Shown here piece by piece: positions 8,970 to 16,281 of a DNA stretch of 64,000 nucleotides. A program made the position numbers and the translations under genes. Each line of letters begins with the position of its first letter. Within the stretch, counting starts at the first letter, position 1. Location: contig NZ_OZ257126.1 of the NCBI RefSeq assembly GCF_965278975.1, forward strand, positions 2,480,001 to 2,544,000. The letters run 5' to 3'. This DNA is from Ferrovibrio sp965278975 (lineage in GTDB: Bacteria > Pseudomonadota > Alphaproteobacteria > Ferrovibrionales > Ferrovibrionaceae). The notes under the pieces are model-generated. The model had not been told where the DNA came from. It searched no databases and saw nothing but the letters and a program-made list of their open reading frames with translations.

Positions 8970-9425
8970 ATGCAAAAACGCCATCCGATCCAGTCCTCAG
9001 GCCGTACTCGGGGCCCAGCCAAGAAACCCGCTCCCGCTTCCCGGGAGCCGCCGGCAACACCGGAAGAAAAGATGCGCCGGAAGCAGCTCGGCCGGCGGAT
9101 CAAGCTGCTGCGCAAGGAGCGCAAGCTGAGCCAGGAAGCGTTGGCCGAACTGATCGACAAGAGCGTCGACACAATTTCCAACATCGAGCGGGGTTTTGCC
9201 TCGACGCGGATATCGACGGCGTTCGAGATTGCCCAGGCGCTGAAGGTCAGCTTCACCGATCTGTTCGACTGGGTTGAGACGGTGAAGCAGGCGCCGCAGC
9301 AGAAGGCTCAAGCTGCGCTGGTCGAGAAGTTCCGGGCCTTGCTGCAGGGGAGCGCCCAAGCCACCCTGGCGGATGTGGCCGAACTGACCCGGGCGATCTC
9401 CGAGGCGGCAAGCCGGCAGAAATAG
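8970..9425 (+). CDS. XRE-family transcriptional regulator (module A)
   Basis: 151 aa. A basic, Pro-rich tail (1-32) leads into a canonical HTH at about 40-95: 'GRRIKLLRKERKLSQEALAE', 'LIDKSVDTISNIERG', 'ISTAFEIAQALKVSFTDLFD'. A short helical C-terminal part may be for dimerisation. It is the only rightward gene of the module, divergent from the hydrolase/TM pair and convergent with the DUF3768 gene, whose stop is three bases away. Likely role: repressor of the module's divergent promoter. The copy in module B is 152 aa. Confidence 0.88.
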   Translation: MQKRHPIQSSGRTRGPAKKPAPASREPPATPEEKMRRKQLGRRIKLLRKERKLSQEALAELIDKSVDTISNIERGFASTRISTAFEIAQALKVSFTDLFDWVETVKQAPQQKAQAALVEKFRALLQGSAQATLADVAELTRAISEAASRQK

Positions 9426-9428
9426 CCG

Positions 9429-9770
9429 TCAGTATTCCTCGGCCAGCATCAGGGTGAGCACCCGGGTGGTGACGGCCGGGTCGGCGGGATCGGGCGAGCC
9501 GTATTCGAGCGCCTTGTCGTAGGTGTCGATCTTCCAGAAGAAGGTCTGGCCGCCGTCCTTGAGGCTGCCAAAATCATGCTCATGATAGGGATCGTTGTCG
9601 GCGCTGAAGGCGTCGAAGCTCATCACTTGGCGGGTCAGAGCCGCCACGCGGATGGGGCCGAGGGCTTGAACACCGGCGGTGATCATGAAGCGGCCGCCGT
9701 TGCCGGTCTTGCGGAAGGCGTCGTTCAGGGCCCGGATGCGGGCGGTTCGGTCGGGCTGTCGCTGGGACAT
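9429..9770 (-). CDS. DUF3768 protein (module A)
   Basis: 113 aa; the start is fixed by an AGGAG box seven bases upstream of ATG 9770. The whole protein matches the DUF3768 pattern: 'ARIRALNDAFRKTGNGGR', 'ITAGVQALGPIRVAALTRQV', 'DNDPYHEHDFGSL', 'FFWKIDTYD', 'EYGSPDPADPAVTTRVLT' and the terminal 'LMLAEEY'. The function of this family is unknown; it recurs on alphaproteobacterial plasmids and integrative elements, which fits a mobile context. It is last in a leftward string of small genes that begins at the recombinase. Confidence 0.88.
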   Translation of the reverse strand: MSQRQPDRTARIRALNDAFRKTGNGGRFMITAGVQALGPIRVAALTRQVMSFDAFSADNDPYHEHDFGSLKDGGQTFFWKIDTYDKALEYGSPDPADPAVTTRVLTLMLAEEY

Positions 9771-9846
9771 AGGCAGACTCCTCTCATTGCCGGCGGCGGG
9801 ATGCTGCCGGCTGGGTGGGCGATGGGTGGTGGACAGGGGCCGGCGG

Positions 9847-10089
9847 TCAGCCGGTGACGCGGCGGGCGCGGCGTAGCCGGTAGGCGGCAAGCGGTGTGGT
9901 CCGGTCATCCAGGATGACGAAGACGGTGCCGACGAGCTTGGTCAGGCCGTGGCCGGTGTTTTGGCGGTCGCGGCGGTAGCGTAGCTCCAGGATGCGAGTG
10001 ACCCGGTAGGGCCTGCCGGGCAGCAGCACCAGCACCTCGGTCTCGACCGGGCGGCCTTCCAGCAGGAACATCAGTTCATCCACTGTCAT
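9847..10089 (-). CDS. Small basic protein, unknown (module A)
   Basis: 80 aa, rich in Arg (about a fifth of residues in the second half, 'ELRYRRDRQ' and 'RLRRARRVTG'). It begins with an acidic 'MTVDELMFLLEGRPVETEVL'. The ATG overlaps the stop of the preceding gene (ATGA), so the two are coupled. No family recognised. The module B copy (32316-32558) has the same length and the same overlap, which argues that it is a real protein. The basic tail would suit nucleic-acid or ribosome contact, but this is only a guess. Confidence 0.75.
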   Translation of the reverse strand: MTVDELMFLLEGRPVETEVLVLLPGRPYRVTRILELRYRRDRQNTGHGLTKLVGTVFVILDDRTTPLAAYRLRRARRVTG

Positions 10090-10412
10090 GGCGCCGTCCC
10101 CCCATTGGTGGGCGACGTGGGCGGTGGGCCGCTGGAGGCTTCCCTGGGCGGGAAGTCGTTGAAGAGCTGGTCCAGCGCAAGGTGGATGTTCTCGGCGCCG
10201 AGTTCCAGGATCGGGCTGTTCGGCGCGATCACCAGGCCAGTGAGCAGCAGACCCAGCTTGCAGGCACGGTCCAGGCGGTCGCCGAGTTCATCGGCTTCCG
10301 CCCGGGTGCCATCGAAGGCCAGGACGAATAGCTCGGTCTGCTTGCCCTGGAACAAGGCGATGTAGCGCCCCGGGGTTGGGCAGGCGGGTTGATGGCTGAC
10401 TTGGGCTGTCAT
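10086..10412 (-). CDS. Small unknown protein (module A)
   Basis: 108 aa from ATG 10412, which has GAGG six bases upstream. A TTG at 10424 overlapping the previous stop is an alternative, and module B has GTG at the same place. The core 'YIALFQGKQTELFVLAFDGT' and 'GLVIAPNSPILELGAENIHL' is predicted alpha/beta. The C-terminus is Pro/Ser/Thr-rich and differs between copies. No family recognised. It is flanked by overlapping or adjacent genes in a single leftward operon. Confidence 0.75.
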   Translation of the reverse strand: MTAQVSHQPACPTPGRYIALFQGKQTELFVLAFDGTRAEADELGDRLDRACKLGLLLTGLVIAPNSPILELGAENIHLALDQLFNDFPPREASSGPPPTSPTNGGTAP

Positions 10413-10420
10413 GCTGGGCC

Positions 10421-10627
10421 TCAATCGAAGCGGAGGGTGGCTTCGTCGGCATCGTGCAGCACCGGCTGGGGATGGCCGGCCCTGGCCCAGCCCTGCCAGA
10501 AGGCGACGAAGGGCCTATGGTCCAGGGTGATGCGGGCCGGGCTGCCGTCGTCGTCATATTGCCCGAGCAGCGAGACGACGCTGCCGTGGTCGACGATGCG
10601 GCTGATATGGACGGGACGCTCGATCAT
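10421..10627 (-). CDS. Small unknown protein (module A)
   Basis: 68 aa. AAGGAG, seven bases upstream, chooses ATG 10627 over the in-frame ATG ten codons earlier; the same arrangement holds in module B. The sequence opens 'MIERPVHISRIVDHGSVVSL' and closes 'PQPVLHDADEATLRF', looking like a small beta-rich domain. The function is unknown. Conservation of nearly every residue between the two copies supports translation. Confidence 0.75.
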   Translation of the reverse strand: MIERPVHISRIVDHGSVVSLLGQYDDDGSPARITLDHRPFVAFWQGWARAGHPQPVLHDADEATLRFD

Positions 10628-10723
10628 GGTGTTCTCCTTCGGTTGAGCGATGGGCAAGCGGATGCGTGGCGCCAGCCGGGAGCGGGCGCGGGGAAGACGG
10701 ATTGTCGGATTGGAGCTTGGGGG

Positions 10724-11725
10724 TTACTCGGCGCCGTAGAGGCGCAGCAGGGCAGCCTGGCTGCCGGCCTGGATGGTCTTGGCTGCCAGGGGCTGGGCGC
10801 GGTGCGGGCCACGCTTCGGGCCTTCAGTCACCACGGATGCCGGCACGTTCATGGCGGCCAGGGTCGATTGGTCGGGCCGGGGCAGCTTAGCCTCAAAATG
10901 CGCCGCCCCGATCGCCAGACCGCCCCGCAGAGCAGCGGAGGCCACGGCCAGGCCATGCCGCTGCCAATAGCCGTCACGGCCCGGCTGCTTGAAGGCATGG
11001 ATGGCAGCCAGTGAAAGGGTAGGGCGCTGTTCCTCCAGCAGCATCTGCCATTCCCGCAGCGCCTGCTCCCGGAGCGGCTTGAAGCCCGGCTTCTCCACCC
11101 TTGGACATTGACCGTTCGGCAGCCACAGATCCCGGATCGGAGAGCCGCGCTGCTTCAGCATGGCGGGATCATGGCAGATGCCGAACATGTCGAAGCAGGA
11201 GCAGAGTGCCGCCTTGTGGCCGCTGGGCAGGGTGACGAAGCGGTGTGGCGAGGCATAGTCCGCCAGGGCGGGGACAAAGACCCGCTTGCAATGGATGGTG
11301 TCCTGGTCGGCCGGGATGACCTTACGGGCCAGACCGGCAATGCCATCGGCCCCGACAGCGATACAGAGCTGGTCGCCGAACTCCCAGCGTCGGGGCGAGG
11401 CGGAATCCGCCCCGAAGACCACCAGGCTGCCGGGCGAGGCTTCAGCCAGGAGGGCCACGGCTTCCCGCACTGCCGGCACGAAGCCTTCCTTGGCGAGCAG
11501 CTTGAGCCGGGCAGGGTGCTTCTTGCTGCCGAGATAGGCCGAGGCGCGGAAGAAGGCGCCCGGCAGCAGCAAGGCGTCCAAGCCATGCCATTCAGGGTCT
11601 GCCGCGATGGCTTGGGCGGCGGCAAGCAGCAGCTTGGCTCTTGGCTTGTTGATGGATGTCAGATGGGCGCGCTTACCCAGCACGCACAGGGCCGCGATCC
11701 GCGGCGACCGGTTCGGTCCACGCAT
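10724..11725 (-). CDS. Nitrilase-superfamily-like protein lacking the catalytic Glu (module A)
   Basis: 333 aa. It resembles a carbon-nitrogen hydrolase fold: a first strand ending 'LDALLLPGAFF' (where nitrilases have P-E), a strand 'GSLVVFGADS', a Lys in 'IHCKRVFVP', and the nucleophile-like turn 'KAALCSCFDMFGI', which resembles C-Y-D. The Glu position is Gly (G56) in this copy and in module B, so classical Glu-Lys-Cys chemistry is doubtful. The C-terminal third, including 'RGPHRAQPLAAKTI', is unlike nitrilases. It lies between the recombinase and the small-gene string. The family match is by eye. Confidence 0.6.
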   Translation of the reverse strand: MRGPNRSPRIAALCVLGKRAHLTSINKPRAKLLLAAAQAIAADPEWHGLDALLLPGAFFRASAYLGSKKHPARLKLLAKEGFVPAVREAVALLAEASPGSLVVFGADSASPRRWEFGDQLCIAVGADGIAGLARKVIPADQDTIHCKRVFVPALADYASPHRFVTLPSGHKAALCSCFDMFGICHDPAMLKQRGSPIRDLWLPNGQCPRVEKPGFKPLREQALREWQMLLEEQRPTLSLAAIHAFKQPGRDGYWQRHGLAVASAALRGGLAIGAAHFEAKLPRPDQSTLAAMNVPASVVTEGPKRGPHRAQPLAAKTIQAGSQAALLRLYGAE

Positions 11726-11855
11726 GAAAACACTCCAGATTGTTGAGTTGGGGTTCGGGTTGTTCAGAGACTTCGGCCCATGACCGGATCAACCCATTCC
11801 GGCCTGCCGCTACACATCCCGGCCAGAACAAACAGCCGGGTTACTCAGGAAATAC

Positions 11856-12431
11856 TCACATCAAGGCGACCAGCCGCCGCTTGGCATGGCCGTCGCCATC
11901 GATATATCGCTGGGTCTGCTCGATGGAGCGATGACCGGCCAGCTGCTGCACATCCCGCAAGGAACCGCGCGCCTTGAAGACCAGCCGGGCCGCCCGGGTG
12001 ATGAAGGTGCGCCGCCCGGAATGGGACGAGCAGCCGGCAAAGCCGAGCCGGCCGTAGAAATCCCGGAACCAGTTCACCACGCTGCTGGCCCGCATCGGGC
12101 CGCCGCGCTCGGACTCGATGACATAGCCGCTTGGGCCCCGATACCGCCGCAGCCGGCCCAACACATGCCGCAAATCCGGGTGCAGGGGGATGGACCGCCC
12201 GCTGTTCATCTTGGCCACCCGGTCCTGCAGCTCGATACGGTCGCCGAGATGGCCGTCCGAGGTTTCGACCATCGCCCAGGTCAGCCCGGCGATCTCGCCG
12301 GCCCGCAGGCCGGCCTTCACCGACAGCAGCAGCACGGCCTGATCGCGCCGGCCATGCCGGCCACGGCCTGCCTCGGCCAAGGCCAGCCGCAGCTGGCCGC
12401 TTGTTAACACTTTGGCTTGTTTGCCTGCCAT
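11856..12431 (-). CDS. Short tyrosine recombinase, catalytic domain only (module A)
   Basis: 191 aa beginning at ATG 12431; the longer frame upstream is not conserved in module B and would overrun the promoter. All catalytic residues are visible: Arg in 'GLRAGEIAGL', the Lys region 'KMNSGRSIPLHP', 'HSGRRTFIT' (H-x-x-R), 'AGHRSIEQTQRYI' (His and nucleophile Tyr). The N-terminal core-binding domain of normal integrases is missing, as in FimB/FimE-type invertases. It probably mobilises or rearranges the module, or inverts a nearby switch. It is the first gene of the leftward string, behind a strong promoter. Confidence 0.88.
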   Translation of the reverse strand: MAGKQAKVLTSGQLRLALAEAGRGRHGRRDQAVLLLSVKAGLRAGEIAGLTWAMVETSDGHLGDRIELQDRVAKMNSGRSIPLHPDLRHVLGRLRRYRGPSGYVIESERGGPMRASSVVNWFRDFYGRLGFAGCSSHSGRRTFITRAARLVFKARGSLRDVQQLAGHRSIEQTQRYIDGDGHAKRRLVALM

Positions 12432-12466
12432 TTTGGCCTCTTTTAAAGGTAAATACCCGCATAAGT

Positions 12467-12494
12467 AGTATAGCAGAACGCAGAAATATGTCAA
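12467..12494 (-). promoter_or_regulatory. Promoter of the module A recombinase
   Basis: Reading leftward: TTGACA (12494-12489), 16-bp spacer, TATACT (12472-12467), about 35 bases before ATG 12431. Both hexamers and the spacer length are conserved in module B (34933-34906) although the spacer sequence differs, which is good evidence that the site is used. Confidence 0.75.
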
Positions 12495-12533
12495 TAGAAA
12501 CAATTACATAGGCCGAAATTGTTAATTATCGAC

Positions 12534-12561
12534 TTGACAATAAGACCCGCTCAATTGCTAT
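12534..12561 (+). promoter_or_regulatory. Candidate outward-facing promoter at the module A edge
   Basis: TTGACA (12534-12539), 16-bp spacer, TGCTAT (12556-12561), pointing out of the module towards the antitoxin gene at 12630. Module B has TTGGCA in the same place, within a shared stretch with GTTAATT. Homology between the copies stops at about the -10 element. Confidence 0.45.
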
Positions 12562-12629
12562 CCCTGATACAGGGAAAACTCTTGCCCTAATATGAAATAT
12601 ACCTATAATTCGAATTATTCGAGGAGACT

Positions 12630-13148
12630 ATGAAGAACGTTGCCGCCACCGAGTTCATCAAGAATATCGGGACCTACATGGATGCCGCTCATCGTGAGCC
12701 GCTGGCCGTCACGCGCCACGGCCGGCAGTGGCTTGTCATGTTGTCGCCGGATGAATTCGAGCGCCTGAAGCAGGCGGCGGAAGCGGCGGCGGAAATACCG
12801 GCCATCAGGCAGGTCATGCCGCCGTCCCATGACCCAAATCATGCCATGAAGACCGCGCTTTCGATTATCAATACCTCGACGCGGACACGCATCACCGCCA
12901 AGGAGCTGCACGCACTGATCCGGAAGCCCAAGCCGGCATTCAAGGCACAGGCCCGCTTGCTGATCGAGGAAGTCCCGGAGCAGATCCTGGCTGGATTGGT
13001 GAAGGCCAGGGCTGCCACTTGGCCGGCGCTATATGAACTCGCCCGTTGGGCCGATGTGGTGGATCATGAAAAAACGACCTTCCTCCGGGATATGGCCGGA
13101 ATCGGCCTGGAGCATCCTGCTGCGCCAAGCCATCCGCATTCTCGATAG
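12630..13148 (+). CDS. Phd/YefM-like antitoxin with C-terminal extension
   Basis: 172 aa; GAGGAG lies eight bases before the ATG. Residues 1-45 match the Phd/YefM DNA-binding fold ('AATEFIKNIGTYMDAAHREP', 'AVTRHGRQWLVMLSPDEFERL'). A helical extension of about 100 residues follows ('ITAKELHALIRKPKPAFKAQ...'), longer than a usual Phd tail, and could hold the toxin-neutralising part. The next gene, an AbiEii-type nucleotidyltransferase, begins inside it (83-base overlap). It is inferred to be the antitoxin and autorepressor of that pair. Confidence 0.75.
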   Translation: MKNVAATEFIKNIGTYMDAAHREPLAVTRHGRQWLVMLSPDEFERLKQAAEAAAEIPAIRQVMPPSHDPNHAMKTALSIINTSTRTRITAKELHALIRKPKPAFKAQARLLIEEVPEQILAGLVKARAATWPALYELARWADVVDHEKTTFLRDMAGIGLEHPAAPSHPHSR

Positions 13149-13764
13149 TGCGCCGGCAACCCATTGGACTTTTGGCGGTGGCTCGGCAATGGCGCTGCGC
13201 TTTGGGCACCGGATTAGCTATGACGTCGATATCTTCCTGCACGATGCTCAAATACTGGGATATCTGTCGCCCCGCTTGAACGATCTCAGCGGTTCCCTGG
13301 CCGATAGCTATACCGAGGCGGCTAACGGCATAAAGATCACCACCGGGCGTGGCGACATTGATTTTGTGGTGGCGGCTGATGTGACGCGGGACGAGCCGGT
13401 CTTGGCTCCTGTACCTGGAATGGCTCTGAACATCTTGGTGCAAAGCCCGGCGGAGATTCTGGCCAAGAAGCTTCAGTATCGAGGTTTCAAGTTCACTCAT
13501 CGCGACATTTTTGATCTTGCGATGTTGCTGGAGAATGATCCCGCCAGTGTCGATGGTGCCGTTAAGGCTTGTTCGGCAGTTGAAGTAGACAAGGCTGTGG
13601 GGATCATGCGGTCGCGGCTCGGCAGGCTCGCTATAGAGGTGCCTGATTATGTCAATCCGACACCAGCATTTGAGCCCTTGGGGGGCCGCTTGGATGAGGT
13701 GATTGGGGCCTTCGTGAGTCGGTTTTCACCGCTCACAAAACCACAAGGCCGCGGACAGTTGTGA
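13066..13764 (+). CDS. AbiEii/AbiGii-type nucleotidyltransferase toxin
   Basis: 232 aa from ATG 13066; an in-frame ATG at 13033 is possible, and neither has a strong ribosome site, so coupling to the antitoxin gene is likely. It carries the DUF1814/AbiEii nucleotidyltransferase motif 'GGGSAMALRFGHRISYDVDIFL' (GGGS 37-40, metal ligands D53 and D55), then 'GDIDFVV' (third acidic strand) and 'SPAEILAKKLQYRGFKFTHRDIFD', the usual K...R.FKDxxD-like block. The family transfers nucleotides to tRNA acceptor stems or other targets and gives abortive-infection or addiction phenotypes. It is the last gene before the island border. Confidence 0.85.
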   Translation: MKKRPSSGIWPESAWSILLRQAIRILDSAPATHWTFGGGSAMALRFGHRISYDVDIFLHDAQILGYLSPRLNDLSGSLADSYTEAANGIKITTGRGDIDFVVAADVTRDEPVLAPVPGMALNILVQSPAEILAKKLQYRGFKFTHRDIFDLAMLLENDPASVDGAVKACSAVEVDKAVGIMRSRLGRLAIEVPDYVNPTPAFEPLGGRLDEVIGAFVSRFSPLTKPQGRGQL

Positions 13765-13882
13765 GGTCGTCTCAGGCGGCTCGAGTCCACTCAAATCCAG
13801 CGAAATCCATACCTGATTTTTTCGTATTTTTTCCGTACGGTGCGCGAGTTAGTCGCAGAAATACACATAAGTATTTGAAAGT

Positions 13883-13930
13883 ATTGGAGCGGGTGAGGGG
13901 AATCGAACCCCCGTCGTAAGCTTGGGAAGC
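13883..13930. repeat. Left attachment site (att) of the tRNA-Gly island
   Basis: 48 bp identical to 48515-48562, the 3' part of tRNA-Gly(CCC) from its anticodon stem through the CCA end. The 5' half of the tRNA is absent here, so it is a recombination scar and not a second tRNA gene. It marks the far end of the island whose integrase lies at 47417-48412. Confidence 0.93.
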
Positions 13931-14048
13931 GGTCGAGGCGGGTTTTTCAACTCCTTGAAAAATCTCTAATATTATTTCTATATCAATAAGTTATGCGGGA
14001 AATTGACCTCCCGCGATTCCCCGCTTTTACCCCCCTTTTCTGGCCCTC

Positions 14049-14071
14049 ACTGTCCCAAATTTGTCCCAAAA
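14049..14071. repeat. Candidate integrase arm site, left end
   Basis: 23 bp identical to 48450-48472, containing two direct TGTCCCA heptamers 11 bp apart (14051 and 14062). It lies 118 bp inside the left att, while its twin lies 42 bp inside the right att, as expected for arm-type binding sites flanking the core. It is also read by a spurious short reverse frame. Confidence 0.6.
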
Positions 14072-14105
14072 AATGGCGGGTGAAAGCCGATGGATTTTGG
14101 GCAAA

Positions 14106-14147
14106 GTTTACCATGTATGTAAATGTGAGAAATGATATAAGGTAAAC
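14106..14147. promoter_or_regulatory. Inverted repeat upstream of the RES toxin-antitoxin operon
   Basis: GTTTACC (14106-14112) and GGTAAAC (14141-14147) form a perfect 7-bp dyad 28 bp apart, 20 bases before the operon start. It is AT-rich between the arms and is probably the autoregulatory operator of the antitoxin. Confidence 0.5.
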
Positions 14148-14166
14148 CAATTCATCCCTGGAGGTC

Positions 14167-14847
14167 ATGATGGTGACGGCAAGGACAGATGCGCGTCAAT
14201 CCCCTCGGCGGGCACCCGGGTCCAAAGCGGCCGGTGGCGAGCCGGCCTTCTGGCGCCTGCGTGTGGGCGGCGACGATATCGCCATCCCGAAATCGGGCGG
14301 CCCCGGCGCCGCCCTGCTGATGCGCACACTGCGCGCCTTCGGCCGGGTGATCGAGGACAATCCCCGCTTGGTCGATAGTGCCCTGCAGGCGCCGACCGAT
14401 GCGGGGGGGCTGGCTGTGCTGGCCTCGGCGGCGGCGGCCTTGCCGGCGGTGGAAGAACTGGACCCGGCGGCGCGGCTGCTGGCCGAGGGGGCGCAGTATA
14501 AGACCGAGTTGCTGACCAGGGCCGGCGGCAGCATCGGTGTGGGCGAGGTTGCCGAACTGTTGGGGATCAGCCGGCAGGGCGTCGACAAGCAGCGCAAGGC
14601 CGGCAAGCTGATCGCCCTCCCTGCGGGCAGCGACCTGCGCTATCCCTCCTGCCAGTTCACCCGTCGCGGCCTTGTGGCCGGGTTGCAGCAGGTCTTGAAG
14701 GCACTGCCAATACAGGATGGCTGGATGCGCCTGGAATGGTTGTTGACGGCGGATGATGCCCTCCGGGGCCAGACTCCGTTGCAGGCATTACAGGCCGGCC
14801 AGGACGCCGCGGTGATGGACTTGGCGGCTGGGCATGGCGGTCAGTAA
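14167..14847 (+). CDS. Putative antitoxin partner of RES toxin, HTH-containing
   Basis: 226 aa; GGAGG lies just upstream, so either ATG 14167 or 14170 is the start. A basic N-terminal tail precedes a helical middle. At about residues 115-150 there is a helix-turn-helix 'GVGEVAELLGISRQGVDKQR' with a wing 'KLIALPAGSDLRYPSCQF', and then a C-terminal domain 'LEWLLTADDALRGQTPLQALQAG' that resembles the DUF2384/MbcA toxin-binding region ('L..P...L.G.TP...L..G'). It overlaps the RES gene by 14 bases. It would neutralise the toxin and repress the operon. Confidence 0.78.
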   Translation: MMVTARTDARQSPRRAPGSKAAGGEPAFWRLRVGGDDIAIPKSGGPGAALLMRTLRAFGRVIEDNPRLVDSALQAPTDAGGLAVLASAAAALPAVEELDPAARLLAEGAQYKTELLTRAGGSIGVGEVAELLGISRQGVDKQRKAGKLIALPAGSDLRYPSCQFTRRGLVAGLQQVLKALPIQDGWMRLEWLLTADDALRGQTPLQALQAGQDAAVMDLAAGHGGQ

Positions 14848-15451
14848 AGGTAAATCGGCCGGTGGTGGCCAGCCATCTGGGCCGCCAGCCGATCTCGCCA
14901 AGAGGGAGTTGCCGCTGGTGTTATGGCCGGCAGCCGCGCCACTCTATCGGGTTCATCCGGCAAACCGCGACCCGATCTATTATGGCCCGCGCAAGCCGCC
15001 GTCGCAACGGTTCGACGATCCCGATAGCCGTTTCGGCACCCTCTATGCCGGAACCAATCTCGAAATCGCTTTTGTCGAAACCCTGCTGCGCAATCCGCAA
15101 TTGCGCATGGTCGCTATGTCGGAAGTGGCGTCACGCCGTTGGTCGACGCTGCAGACAGCATCAGCCATGCGGCTGGTGGATTTCGCCGGGCCGGGCTTGA
15201 ATGCGCTTGGAACGGATAACGGCGTGAATACCGGACTCTACGCGATTTCCCGCGCCTGGGCGGCAGCCCTGCATGCCCATCCGGCCAAACCGGATGGAGT
15301 CCTCTATGTCTCGCGCCACAATCCGGCGCATCGCTGCATCGCCGTATTCGGCAAACGCATTGAGGTGGCGGCAGTGGCACCGCCAGCCCATTTCGAAGCC
15401 GATTGGCTGTGGTCGACCCTGAAGCAGTATCACAAACTGCTCACTGATTAG
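14834..15451 (+). CDS. RES-domain toxin
   Basis: 205 aa. RES hallmarks are visible: 'LYRVHPANRDPIYYG', 'PSQRFDDPDSRFGTLYAGTN' (conserved Arg, Tyr/Phe), 'EIAFVETLLRN' (Glu) and a later 'SRHNPAHRCIAVF'. RES toxins of the MbcT/ParT type degrade or ADP-ribosylate through NAD and arrest growth. The overlap with the antitoxin-like gene gives the standard module layout. Its position at the island border next to att suggests a role in island retention. Confidence 0.88.
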   Translation: MAVSKGKSAGGGQPSGPPADLAKRELPLVLWPAAAPLYRVHPANRDPIYYGPRKPPSQRFDDPDSRFGTLYAGTNLEIAFVETLLRNPQLRMVAMSEVASRRWSTLQTASAMRLVDFAGPGLNALGTDNGVNTGLYAISRAWAAALHAHPAKPDGVLYVSRHNPAHRCIAVFGKRIEVAAVAPPAHFEADWLWSTLKQYHKLLTD

Positions 15452-16131
15452 CCTGCCTTCAACTCCGGAAACAGCTTAACCAGCTTCAAAAGCGAAGCAT
15501 CGCTTATGGAGCGGAAGCTGTAATATTCAATCTGGCCGGTCGATTTTTTCCGGCGCCCAAGGGCGACCAGCCAATTGCCGCGGCTGACTTTCAAGCCGGA
15601 GCCATCGCTCGTCTTCTTAACTCCACTTCTTTGAAGAGCTTGTTTGTGGTTGGTCGCGGCCTTCGTGGTTTTGGCGCTTTTCACTTCGGATTCTGCAGTG
15701 CCCTTTAGGGCATGGGCATACCCTGTGTATCCGCCGCGCGCTTCCATGTCCGCGTAAAATTGCTTGGGTGTAAATCCCTTGTCTTGCGCGAACTTCAGAG
15801 CACAGCCGAGCCGATGTTCGGTTGGACCGGATTGTGCCGGAAACAATACCCGAATGAAGGCAACGTGCGGAACAGCGTTTCCTCGAACGTCTTTTCCCTC
15901 ATCCCGAATCTTCTTCTTAAGGGCGGATAGTAGTTGTTTGTTCTTGTGAGCACGATTGAGGAAGTCGAGTGCCATCATCAAGGCGCGCTTTTTGTATTCC
16001 TTGCTGCCCCGGCGGGCGCGATCTTCTCGCGGCACCCACTTCCAATCAAAGTGCTCTGTTTTGCCAGTAAGAATCTTTTCAATTTGGTTTTTCGTTTCGG
16101 AAACTTCTTTCTCAGATTCTCTATCGCTCAT
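15448..16131 (-). CDS. Hypothetical protein
   Basis: 227 aa, strongly basic (many Lys/Arg). It has a helical N-terminal half ('EYKKRALMMALDFLNRAHKN'), a central 'PHVAFIRVLFPAQSGPTEHRLGCALKFA', and a Lys/Ser-rich linker before a C-terminal patch 'SGQIEYYSFRS'-like. I recognise no family. Its end overlaps the RES stop on the other strand by four bases. Base composition is AT-richer than in the flanking genes, suggesting a separate origin. Confidence 0.6.
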   Translation of the reverse strand: MSDRESEKEVSETKNQIEKILTGKTEHFDWKWVPREDRARRGSKEYKKRALMMALDFLNRAHKNKQLLSALKKKIRDEGKDVRGNAVPHVAFIRVLFPAQSGPTEHRLGCALKFAQDKGFTPKQFYADMEARGGYTGYAHALKGTAESEVKSAKTTKAATNHKQALQRSGVKKTSDGSGLKVSRGNWLVALGRRKKSTGQIEYYSFRSISDASLLKLVKLFPELKAG

Positions 16132-16281
16132 TTTTGTGTATCTTTCATTGTGAGTATTTATTGCAGAGTAATTTCATTCATAACATCTTTCAATATGAAA
16201 GATGTGGGGCAATGTTTGGCCATAAAATGACGAATTTCTGAATTTGTAAAGGGTTGTCGTCATCAACAGATAGGTGTCGAC

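Larger units (their letters stand above)
7200..12556. mobile_element. Module A: nine-gene unit ending in a short recombinase (first copy)
   Basis: Region whose gene order, orientations, gene lengths and several intergenic sequences recur at 29645-35000 (module B). Homology starts just outside the hydrolase stop (7204) and ends about 125 bp upstream of the recombinase start. Both copies are about 5.36 kb. Protein sequences are mostly identical, with many silent base changes, so this is an old duplication or two independent acquisitions, and all nine frames have been kept open in both. The borders are my estimate by eye; no terminal inverted repeats or target duplication were found. Confidence 0.75.

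Noticed and set aside
13885..13930. A second tRNA-Gly gene
   Set aside because: Only the 3' half is present; the D arm and acceptor 5' strand are missing. It is an att scar.
13983..14168. Short reverse frame of 61 codons next to the left att
   Set aside because: Its similarity to the region before the integrase comes from the shared 23-bp site read as protein; no ribosome site and no domain.
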